Assembly (NCBI GenBank): GCA_041395905.1
Contig: JAWKZP010000006.1
Span: 1 to 64,000, forward strand
Length of the DNA stretch: 64,000 nucleotides
Direction of reading: 5' to 3'
Source: UBA7803 sp041395905
Lineage (GTDB): Bacteria; Pseudomonadota; Gammaproteobacteria; Pseudomonadales; Azotimanducaceae
Of the stretch, positions 57,529 through 64,000 are shown piece by piece (position 1 is the first letter of the stretch; each line of letters begins with the position of its first letter). A program made the position numbers and the translations under genes. The notes under the pieces were generated by a model, which was given only the letters and a program-made list of their open reading frames with translations, made no database searches and was not told the origin of the DNA.

Positions 57529-58365
57529 TTAGCACCGGTGCCGGGCATTTCCTTGTGATCGTTGGCAATTCGGGCAGAACACCGTGGCACGCTGGCCCAC
57601 GCGCTGCAGCCTGAGCTCGCTGCCGCAGCGCCGGCACGGCTGGCCGTCGCGGCCGTAGACGAACAGCGACTGCTTGAAGTACCCGGGCTGCCCATCCTGA
57701 TTGACGAAGTCGCGCAGCGTGGTGCCGCCCATGCCGATGGCGCTGGACAGCACCTCGCGCACCGCCCCGGCCAGACGCTGGTAGCTGGCCAGCGTAACCC
57801 GGCCGGCGCGCAGGGTGGGGCGGATACCGGCGAGAAACAGCGCCTCGCTGGCGTAGATGTTGCCCACGCCCACCACGATCCGGCCGTCCATGAGAAAGCT
57901 CTTCACCGGCGCCCGGCGCCGGCGCGCGGCACGCTTGAGATAGGCGCCGTCGAAGCCCTCCGACAGCGGCTCGATGCCGAGCCCCGTCAGCAGCCAGTGG
58001 CTCTCCACCGGATCCGCCTGCCAGTGCAGACTGCCGAATCGGCGCGGATCGTTGAGGCGCAGAATCAGATCATCATCCAGAAACAGGTCGACGTGATCGT
58101 GCTTGAGGGGCGGCGTGCCGCGGGGCAGTATTCGCAAGCTGCCTGACATGCCCAGGTGCAGGATCAGTGCACCGCCGGGCAGCCGCAGCAACAGATACTT
58201 GGCGCGCCGGTCGACGCCCAGCAGCGGTTGCCCCGCCAGCTCCGACGGAATGACGACCGGCCAGCGCAACGCCGCGTTGCGCACCTCCCAGCCGCTCAGC
58301 ACACGGCCTCGAAGATGCGGTGCGATACCGCGCCGCGTCGTCTCTACCTCGGGAAGTTCGGGCAC
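57529..58365 (-). CDS. mutM: Formamidopyrimidine-DNA glycosylase (Fpg)
   Basis: Bifunctional base-excision glycosylase/AP lyase for 8-oxoguanine. 278 aa. The N-terminal Pro after Met is the catalytic nucleophile (MPELPEVETTRRGI, with essential Glu). VDRRAKYLLLRL near residue 51, HLGMSG near 72, and VGNIYASEALFLAGI near 168. C-terminal zinc finger CRRCGSELRLQRVGQRATVFCPNCQ. Same-strand neighbour of rpmG with a 33-bp gap. Confidence 0.97.
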   Translation of the reverse strand: MPELPEVETTRRGIAPHLRGRVLSGWEVRNAALRWPVVIPSELAGQPLLGVDRRAKYLLLRLPGGALILHLGMSGSLRILPRGTPPLKHDHVDLFLDDDLILRLNDPRRFGSLHWQADPVESHWLLTGLGIEPLSEGFDGAYLKRAARRRRAPVKSFLMDGRIVVGVGNIYASEALFLAGIRPTLRAGRVTLASYQRLAGAVREVLSSAIGMGGTTLRDFVNQDGQPGYFKQSLFVYGRDGQPCRRCGSELRLQRVGQRATVFCPNCQRSQGNARHRC

Positions 58366-58398
58366 CTGAGCCGGGCGCAGGCAGCGCCCGCAGCGGGG

Positions 58399-58554
58399 TT
58401 ACTTGATCTTGGCTTCGGTGTACAGAACGTGCTTGCGCACTACCGGATCGTACTTTTTGAACTCGAGCTTGTCCGGCGTGTTGCGCTTGTTCTTGTCGGT
58501 CGTGTAGTAGTGACCGGTGCCAGCGCTCGAAACCAGTTTGATCTTCTCTCGCAT
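58399..58554 (-). CDS. rpmG: 50S ribosomal protein L33
   Basis: 51 aa. Begins MREKIKLVSSAGTGHYYTT and ends with VVRKHVLYTEAKIK. Cys-free form lacking the zinc ribbon, so zinc-independent. Follows rpmB by 11 bp, the universal rpmB-rpmG pairing. Confidence 0.96.
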   Translation of the reverse strand: MREKIKLVSSAGTGHYYTTDKNKRNTPDKLEFKKYDPVVRKHVLYTEAKIK

Positions 58555-58565
58555 GGGCTTACCTG

Positions 58566-58802
58566 CTAGACCTTCTCGCCACGGCCACGGATTTCGGCCA
58601 GTACCTGCTCGATGCCTTTCTTGTCGATGATGCGCATGCCCTTCGACGACACGCGCAGACGCACGAAACGCTTCTCGCTATCCACCCAGAAACGGTGATA
58701 GTGCAGGTTCGGGGAAAAGCGCCGACGGGTCTTGTTGACCGCGTGGCTGACGTTGTTGCCCGACATGGGTCGTTTGCCGGTCACCTGACAGACTTGCGAC
58801 AT
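58566..58802 (-). CDS. rpmB: 50S ribosomal protein L28
   Basis: 78 aa, the E. coli length. MSQVCQVTGKRPMSGNNVSHA is the conserved start, with RRRFSPNLHYHRFWV near residue 27. The promoter upstream is the clearest in the window. Heads rpmB-rpmG, with mutM and the small exported gene 33 bp apart downstream, possibly one transcript. Confidence 0.97.
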   Translation of the reverse strand: MSQVCQVTGKRPMSGNNVSHAVNKTRRRFSPNLHYHRFWVDSEKRFVRLRVSSKGMRIIDKKGIEQVLAEIRGRGEKV

Positions 58803-58831
58803 GGCTGGGTGGTCCAGAAAAATGGACGCGC

Positions 58832-58860
58832 TTTATACCAGAGGCTACCGGGGCCGGCAA
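58832..58860 (-). promoter_or_regulatory. Sigma-70 promoter of rpmB-rpmG
   Basis: Minus strand TTGCCG (58860-58855), 17-bp spacer, TATAAA (58837-58832). Predicted start near 58825, 23 nt before the rpmB ATG. Confidence 0.75.
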
Positions 58861-58898
58861 GCGCGACGCGTGCCGGCGCCCGGCGGCGGCGCGCATCG

Positions 58899-59582
58899 TC
58901 AGAGGTGTCCACGCTCCGCCAGGGAAACTGCCGAGCCGTGGCCTACCACCACGTGATCCAGCACACGCACGTCGATCTGCGCCAGCAGCGAGCGCAGATC
59001 GGCGGTAAGCCGCACGTCGCTGGCGCTCGGTTCCGGACTCCCGGAGGGATGGTTGTGCGCAAGCACCAGGGCCGCGGCGTTGTGTCTGAGCGCCTGCTTG
59101 AGCACCTCCCGCGGATGCACGCTGGCGCGATCGACGGAGCCGAAGAACAGGCGCTCGAAGCCGATGATGCGGTGGCGCGCATCGAGGAACAGGCAGGCGA
59201 ACACTTCCCGGTCGTAGCCGGCCAGCTTGTGTTGCAGCAGCCGCCGCATGGCGGCGCTGTCGCTGAGCACAGGGCGGCCCGCCAGCGACACCTCCAGCTG
59301 CCGCTCGCCCAGCGCCACTGCCGCCTTGAGCAGCGCCACCGCGCTGGGCCCGAGCCCGGCGCAATCGAGCAGCTCCACGGCCGGCGCGTGCAGCAGCTGG
59401 CGCAACCCGCCGAAGCGCTCTAGCAGCGAACGGGCGAGCCGCAGGGTATCGCCGCGCCCGCCGAGACACACCGCCAGCAGCTCTGCATCACTGAGCACCG
59501 CGGCGCCATGGCTGAGCAGGCGCTGGCGCGGCTCCTCCCTGGTGCGGCCGTGGCCTTGGCGCGGACTGTGGCGCAGATTCAC
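58899..59582 (-). CDS. radC: RadC-family JAB domain protein
   Basis: 227 aa. N-terminal helix-hairpin-helix-like region (ELLDCAGLGPSAVALLKAA near residue 70). C-terminal JAMM/MPN+ domain with HNHPSGSPEPSASD near 173 supplying two metal His and the Asp; upstream Glu in FERLFFGSVDRASVHPREV. The family's role is unclear; an older link to DNA repair was withdrawn, and a metalloprotease-like activity is possible. Divergent from coaBC, as in E. coli. Confidence 0.93.
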   Translation of the reverse strand: MNLRHSPRQGHGRTREEPRQRLLSHGAAVLSDAELLAVCLGGRGDTLRLARSLLERFGGLRQLLHAPAVELLDCAGLGPSAVALLKAAVALGERQLEVSLAGRPVLSDSAAMRRLLQHKLAGYDREVFACLFLDARHRIIGFERLFFGSVDRASVHPREVLKQALRHNAAALVLAHNHPSGSPEPSASDVRLTADLRSLLAQIDVRVLDHVVVGHGSAVSLAERGHL

Positions 59583-59735
59583 CGGACCTCCTGTTGGCCT
59601 CCGCGGCGCGCGATCTACTGCGGCTCACGGTGCAGTGGTAAGGTTGCCGCCTCGATTGCGGAGCGACGGTGCCCGTGCGGGCGACCGACCCCACTGCAGC
59701 GATCGGCCTCACAGGCAACGCGCGGAGCAGACCCC

Positions 59736-61031
59736 ATGACCGACACAGGCGACACAGCCGACACAGCGGTTCCCGACAACGGGCTCGAGCGCCGGCGCAT
59801 AATAGTCGGCGTGAGCGGCGGCATCGCAGCGTACAAGTCGCCAATGCTCGTGCGCCGCCTGCGCGACGCCGGTGCAGACGTTCAAGTGGTCATGACCCGC
59901 GGCGCCCAGCAGTTCGTGACGGCGACGACGCTGCAGGCCGTATCCGGCCGGCCCGTGCGCGACTCGCTGTGGGACGCTGCGGCCGAAGCGGCCATGGGCC
60001 ACATCGAGCTGGCCCGCTGGGCCGAGCTGATCCTGATCGCCCCGGCAACGGCCGACCTGATTAGCCGGCTGGCGCTGGGGCGCGCCGACGACCTGCTGTG
60101 TACGCTGCGTCTGGCCAGCGAAGCGCCGCTGCTGCTGGCGCCGGCCATGAACCGGGTCATGTGGCAGCATCCGGCCACCCAGCGCAACCTCGCCACGCTG
60201 CGCGCCGACGGCGCCCACATCGTCGGCCCGGAGGAGGGTCCGCAGGCCTGCGGCGAGTACGGGCCCGGCCGCATGAGCGAACCGGAGGTCCTGAGCGCGC
60301 GCGCCGGCCGCCTGCTGGCGGGCGCGCCTTCTGCGGGCGGGCCCCTGACCGGCGTGCGCGTGCTCATCACGGCTGGACCGACCCGGGAAGCAATAGACCC
60401 GGTGCGTTACATCAGCAACCACAGCTCCGGCAAGCAGGGTTTCGCGCTGGCCGCAGCGGCACGCGACGCCGGCGCCGAGGTGGTGCTGGTGAGCGGCCCC
60501 GTGAATCTGGCGACGCCGGCCGGGGTGCGGCGCATCGACGTGGAGAGCGCCGAGGACATGCAACAGGCCGTGCAGGGCGAGCTCGACGGCTGCGGCATAT
60601 TCATCGCCGTGGCGGCCGTGGCCGATTACCGTCCCGAGCACGCTGCCGAGCAGAAGATCAAGAAATCCTCCCAGGCCCGGGCCGGGCTGACCCTGCAGCT
60701 GGTGGAAAATCCCGACATCGTGGCCTCGGTGGCGCGCCGGCCCGATCGTCCCTTCGTGGTGGGGTTTGCCGCCGAAACCCAGGATGCCCTGCACAATGCC
60801 CGTGACAAGCGGGCCCGCAAAGGCATGGACATGATCGTCGTCAACGACGTCTCCCGCAGCGGCATCGGCTTCAACAGCGATGCCAATGCCGTGACGGTGA
60901 TCTGGGAGGGCGGCGAGGAATCCGTCGCCCAGGCCAGCAAGGCGCAGGTGGCCGCCGCGGTAATCGCCCGGGTCGCCGACCGATATGTGCGCCGGTTAGC
61001 GAACGCAAACCCGGCAAGCGTGGCAAAGTAA
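59736..61031 (+). CDS. coaBC: Bifunctional phosphopantothenoylcysteine decarboxylase / synthetase
   Basis: 431 aa from ATG 59736, with GGAG eight bases upstream. CoaC half (about 20-200): VGVSGGIAAYKSPMLVRRL, catalytic His in MGHIELARWAELILIAPATADLI, APAMNRVMWQHPATQRN, and a late Cys in EGPQACGEYGPGRM. CoaB half (about 208-431): VLITAGPTREAIDPVRYISNHSSGKQGFALA, VAAVADYRPE, KIKK, and VVNDVS. The first ten residues repeat the GACACAG sequence at DNA level. dut, normally next, is missing. Confidence 0.96.
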   Translation: MTDTGDTADTAVPDNGLERRRIIVGVSGGIAAYKSPMLVRRLRDAGADVQVVMTRGAQQFVTATTLQAVSGRPVRDSLWDAAAEAAMGHIELARWAELILIAPATADLISRLALGRADDLLCTLRLASEAPLLLAPAMNRVMWQHPATQRNLATLRADGAHIVGPEEGPQACGEYGPGRMSEPEVLSARAGRLLAGAPSAGGPLTGVRVLITAGPTREAIDPVRYISNHSSGKQGFALAAAARDAGAEVVLVSGPVNLATPAGVRRIDVESAEDMQQAVQGELDGCGIFIAVAAVADYRPEHAAEQKIKKSSQARAGLTLQLVENPDIVASVARRPDRPFVVGFAAETQDALHNARDKRARKGMDMIVVNDVSRSGIGFNSDANAVTVIWEGGEESVAQASKAQVAAAVIARVADRYVRRLANANPASVAK

Positions 61032-61125
61032 CCCTTTTTACACCCACCCTGCTGGCCTGACCGGGTAGCGCGATCTACCATTAACGTGTCGACAGCGCGA
61101 TACGGACATCAGCACTGGATCCCCG

Positions 61126-63783
61126 ATGAAAAAGCCGAAATCCGACGACGACGCGCCGCGCGCGTCCGCAAGCGCCCGCAGGCCCGCCCGTGGCGGCTCA
61201 CGTGGCGGCATCTGGTCTCACGCGCTGCTCGTCATCGGCCTTTCGCTGACGGGGCTGGTGGTCGCCATGGCGGTCATCGCCTGGCAGGTCGTAACCAGCG
61301 CCAACGCCGAGCACGAGCACGCCGTGCAGCAGCTGCTGCTGGAAGACCGGGCCGCCTATTTCGACGGCCAGATCGAGCAGCTGCAGAAACAGGTCAACGC
61401 CATCGCCACGGCGCCCGAGACCGTCGCCGCCATGGCCAGCTTCGACCCGGAACGGCTGCGCGCGGAGAGTCGTCGGCTCACTGAGACCATCGGCTTTGCG
61501 GATCGCGTCGAGCTGTTTCAGAAAGGTACGAGTAGCCCCGAGCTCGATGCGCCCGTGCCCATCACTTTCGCCGCGAACGACGTGATCCGGCGCGCCGAGA
61601 ACCAGCCGTTCGTAGGCCCCGAAGGCACACCCAATCAGAATACGCGCACCTACGTCGCCCAACCGGTGATCACACCGGATGGCCTGGTTGGCGGGGTGCT
61701 GTTCGTGGCCGTCTCGGGCGACTATTTCCTGGGACCTCTGCGCGCGTTCGACAACACCCAGGGTCAGACGCGCATCGAGCAGCGTTTCGACGGCAGCCCC
61801 GCGGCGACCATCATGGAGCTGGGTGACCCCGGCACCGGCGGCACGGCGCTGCGCAAGCCGCTGGCCACCGACCACTGGACGCTGGTGTTCACCCGCAACC
61901 CAGCACAGGCGGCCACCGTCGCGAGCAATCTGCATCTGCTGACGGGCGCCGGTGCCGCGCTGGCGCTGATGCTGGGCGGCGTGCTGTTCGGTTTCAGCAG
62001 TCTGGCCCGCAAGCTCAATGCCGATGCCGATGCGTTGTCCGCCCATCTGAGCCGGGTAATGCGCGGCCGCCCCGCACAGCCGGAGCGCTTCCATCTGCCA
62101 CAGTTCGACGAGCTGGCCCGCGAGGCGGGCTCCCTCGGCCGCCCCGGTGCCGCAGCGCCGCAACCCGCGCCGGAGGAAGCTGCCGCTGCGCCGGCGCCGG
62201 CGCGCCGCAAGGAGCGCGCTGCCGCCGCCAAGCGCGAACCGCAGGTGCAGAGCAGCCAGGCGGACGCCGTGGACGACCTGCTGGACGACGGCGAGGACAG
62301 CGCGCCGCGCGGACGCAGCAGCGACTTTCTCGAGATCAGCTCCGCGGGCAGCGCTCAGGACAATTTCGGCATCGAGGTGAGCGAGGAGGAGCCCGGACCG
62401 CTGGACATGGGCCTGAAGCTCGAAGCGGAGATTTTCCGCGCCTACGACATCCGCGGCATCACCAGCCGCAACCTCACCGAAGACGTGGTGTACTGGATCG
62501 GCCGCGCCTTCGCCGCCGAGGCCAGGGCGCTGGAGCAGGGGCGGGTAGCGGTGGGCCGGGACGGCCGCCACTCGAGCCTGCCGCTGCGCGACGCGCTGGT
62601 GCGCGGCCTCACGGACGGCGGCGTCGACGTGCTCGACGTGGGCCAGGTGCCGACGCCGCTGCTGTACTTCGCCACCCACTCCCTGGACACCGGCACCGGC
62701 ATCATGATCACGGGGTCGCACAACCCGCCGGAATACAACGGGTTGAAAATGGTGCTCGCCGGCGAGACGCTGGCGGAGGACCGTATCCAGGCGCTGCGCC
62801 GGCGCAACGAGACCAACGACCTCAGCGAGGGTGAGGGCGACATCGAGCAGGTCGACCTCAACGATCACTACCTCGACCGCATTCTCGACGATGTGGTGGT
62901 CGCGCAACCGCTGAAGATCGTGGTCGACTGCGGCAACGGCGTCGCCGGGGCCATCGCGCCGCAGCTCATCGAGCAGCTGGGTTGCGAAGTGGTCAAGCTC
63001 TACTGCGACGTCGACGGCGATTTTCCCAACCATCATCCCGATCCCGCCGACCCCGCCAACCTCGAGGATCTGATCACCGTGGTGAAGGCCGAGAAGGCCG
63101 ACCTGGGGCTCGCCTTCGACGGAGACGGCGATCGCCTGGGCGTGGTCACGGGCAGCGGCGAGATCGTCTGGCCGGACAAGCTGCTGATGCTGTTCGCGCA
63201 GGACATCGTGGGCCGCAACCCGGGCGCCGACATCATCTACGACGTCAAATGCAGCCGCCACCTCAACGGCCTGATCAGCGACCTTGGCGGCCGCCCCATC
63301 ATGTGGCGCACCGGTCACTCGCACATGAAGGCCAAGCTCAAGGAGACCGGCGCGCTGCTCGCGGGCGAGTTCAGCGGCCACATCTGCTTCGGCGAGCGCT
63401 GGTACGGCTTCGACGACGCGCTGTACTCCGCGGCCCGGCTGCTGGAAATCCTGGGCGCCTCGGAGCAGACGGCGGACGAGCTGTTCGCGCAGTTCCCGGT
63501 GACCTACAGCACGCCCGAGATCAAGGTGACCACCACCGAGACCGCCAAGTTCGACATCATGAAACGCCTGGGGCAAACGGGCGACTTCGGCCAGGGCACT
63601 GTCACCACCATCGACGGGGTGCGGGTGGACTATGAGGACGGCTGGGGACTCGTGCGGCCGTCCAACACCAGCCCGGTGCTGACGCTGCGTTTCGAGGCCG
63701 ACGCGCAGGAGGCGCTGGAGCGCATTCAGGACGTCTTCCAGGCCCAGCTGACCGCCATCGATCCCAAGCTACGGTTCCGTTGA
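61126..63783 (+). CDS. algC: Membrane-anchored phosphomannomutase/phosphoglucomutase (AlgC with N-terminal sensor-like module)
   Basis: 885 aa. Basic N-terminus, TM1 about 31-55, an extracytoplasmic domain of about 210 residues (coiled HAVQQLLLEDRAAYFDGQIEQLQKQ, then a Cache/PAS-like alpha-beta part with TPDGLVGGVLFVAVSGDYFL). TM2 about 268-293, then an Ala/Pro/Arg/Asp-rich linker (about 330-425). The full phosphohexomutase follows (431-885): FRAYDIRGI, phospho-Ser531 in TGSHNPPEYNG, Mg ligands Asp665/667/669 in DGDGDR, sugar loop GEFSGHICF, and phosphate loop RPSNTSP. It supplies mannose-1-P/glucose-1-P for LPS and exopolysaccharide. Related long AlgC forms occur in some gammaproteobacteria. 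Next to argB by 2 bp. Confidence 0.93.
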   Translation: MKKPKSDDDAPRASASARRPARGGSRGGIWSHALLVIGLSLTGLVVAMAVIAWQVVTSANAEHEHAVQQLLLEDRAAYFDGQIEQLQKQVNAIATAPETVAAMASFDPERLRAESRRLTETIGFADRVELFQKGTSSPELDAPVPITFAANDVIRRAENQPFVGPEGTPNQNTRTYVAQPVITPDGLVGGVLFVAVSGDYFLGPLRAFDNTQGQTRIEQRFDGSPAATIMELGDPGTGGTALRKPLATDHWTLVFTRNPAQAATVASNLHLLTGAGAALALMLGGVLFGFSSLARKLNADADALSAHLSRVMRGRPAQPERFHLPQFDELAREAGSLGRPGAAAPQPAPEEAAAAPAPARRKERAAAAKREPQVQSSQADAVDDLLDDGEDSAPRGRSSDFLEISSAGSAQDNFGIEVSEEEPGPLDMGLKLEAEIFRAYDIRGITSRNLTEDVVYWIGRAFAAEARALEQGRVAVGRDGRHSSLPLRDALVRGLTDGGVDVLDVGQVPTPLLYFATHSLDTGTGIMITGSHNPPEYNGLKMVLAGETLAEDRIQALRRRNETNDLSEGEGDIEQVDLNDHYLDRILDDVVVAQPLKIVVDCGNGVAGAIAPQLIEQLGCEVVKLYCDVDGDFPNHHPDPADPANLEDLITVVKAEKADLGLAFDGDGDRLGVVTGSGEIVWPDKLLMLFAQDIVGRNPGADIIYDVKCSRHLNGLISDLGGRPIMWRTGHSHMKAKLKETGALLAGEFSGHICFGERWYGFDDALYSAARLLEILGASEQTADELFAQFPVTYSTPEIKVTTTETAKFDIMKRLGQTGDFGQGTVTTIDGVRVDYEDGWGLVRPSNTSPVLTLRFEADAQEALERIQDVFQAQLTAIDPKLRFR

Positions 63784-63785
63784 TC

Positions 63786-64000
63786 ATGCAGACCACCGAT
63801 TCCCTGATTTCCGACGACCAGGCGCGCAACATCGCCAGCGTGCTCACCGAGGCGCTGCCGTACATCCAGCGCTATCACGGCACGACGCTGGTGATCAAAT
63901 ACGGCGGCAACGCCATGGTCGACGAGCGTCTGAAACACACCTTCGCGCGCGACATCGTGCTGCTCAAGCTGGTGGGCATGAACCCCGTGGTGGTGCATGG
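63786..64000 (+). CDS. argB: Acetylglutamate kinase (5' part, cut by window edge)
   Basis: The first 71 codons are present. Starts MQTTDSLISDDQARNIASVL and reaches the ATP-binding TLVIKYGGNAM (Lys) and FARDIVLLKLVGMNPVVVHG, the classical N-terminal strand-loop pair. Second enzyme of arginine synthesis from glutamate. algC-argB adjacency is conserved in Pseudomonas relatives. Confidence 0.95.
   Translation, partial: MQTTDSLISDDQARNIASVLTEALPYIQRYHGTTLVIKYGGNAMVDERLKHTFARDIVLLKLVGMNPVVVH

Noticed and set aside
61198..63576. 792-codon open frame antisense to algC
   Set aside because: Shadow of high-GC codon bias; the sense strand carries a complete recognised enzyme and the antisense product has no family features. 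Long antisense frames over gcvPA, gcvT, pepP, ilvA, pgk, chpA and pilT were rejected for the same reason.
1..64000. tRNA, rRNA, insertion sequences, prophage or attachment sites
   Set aside because: No tRNA-like T-loop/acceptor pattern, transposase or integrase motif, or terminal inverted repeats were noticed. The accessory cluster at 16-21 kb shows no flanking mobile-element remnants.

Overview
The window is a high-GC (about two thirds G+C by eye) chromosomal segment from a gammaproteobacterium. The assignment rests on gene order: ygfB-zapA-6S RNA-ygfA, pilG-pilH-pilI-pilJ-chpA beside gshB, gshB-tonB-yqgE-ruvX, pilT/pilU next to yggS-proC-yggT-metX-metW-rdgB-hemW-trmB, rpoH-ftsX-ftsE-ftsY-rsmD-coaD, and rpmB-rpmG-radC-coaBC-algC-argB. 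All are familiar from Pseudomonas and Chromatiales-type genomes. The split glycine decarboxylase (gcvPA plus gcvPB) and the MetX/MetW methionine branch argue against enterics. I do not assign a genus.

Layout. 1-4.2 kb: glycine cleavage operon gcvT-gcvH-gcvPA-gcvPB (minus; gcvPB runs off the left edge). 4.2-7.5 kb: ygfB-pepP-ubiH (minus). 7.5-9.6 kb: ZapB-like protein, zapA, 6S RNA, ygfA and a peptide deformylase (plus). 9.6-14.7 kb: ilvA, rpiA, and a D-2-hydroxyacid dehydrogenase divergent from serA. 14.7-16.0 kb: an exported serine hydrolase. 16.3-21.2 kb: an accessory peptide-secretion cluster, the most unusual part of the window. 21.2-26.5 kb: alpha/beta hydrolase, fba, pgk, tkt (minus). 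26.8-29.6 kb: metK, metF, rsmE (plus). 29.6-39.3 kb: the Pil-Chp chemosensory operon controlling type IV pili (minus). 39.5-42.5 kb: gshB, tonB, yqgE, ruvX. 42.5-44.8 kb: pilT and pilU (minus). 44.9-51.0 kb: yggS-proC-yggT-metX-metW-DUF4426-rdgB-hemW, nearly all overlapping or abutting. 51.0-56.0 kb: trmB, DUF423, rpoH, ftsX, ftsE, ftsY (minus). 56.0-57.1 kb: rsmD, coaD. 57.2-59.6 kb: a small secreted protein, mutM, rpmG, rpmB, radC (minus). 59.7-64 kb: coaBC, a membrane-anchored AlgC fusion and the start of argB.

The best candidate for something undescribed is the cluster at 16351-21185. It encodes a 70-residue precursor with a double-glycine-type leader and a Gly/Ala-rich GxxxG core, a 78-residue two-helix membrane protein (immunity candidate), an LpxL/HtrB-like acyltransferase-fold protein whose HX4(D/E) motif is broken, an HlyD/CvaA adaptor, and a C39-peptidase ABC exporter with Asn in place of the usual catalytic Asp. 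This looks like a class II microcin system with an acyltransferase-like protein added. The role of that protein is inference.

Other points of interest: a PilJ receptor with almost no periplasmic domain, in a Chp operon lacking pilK and chpB; an AlgC fused to a two-pass membrane module; a hairpin that displays the Shine-Dalgarno sequence and holds the start codon of a hydrolase gene; a candidate sigma-E promoter at rpoH; and several conserved neighbourhoods that lack a usual member (ahcY, dut, gap/pyk).
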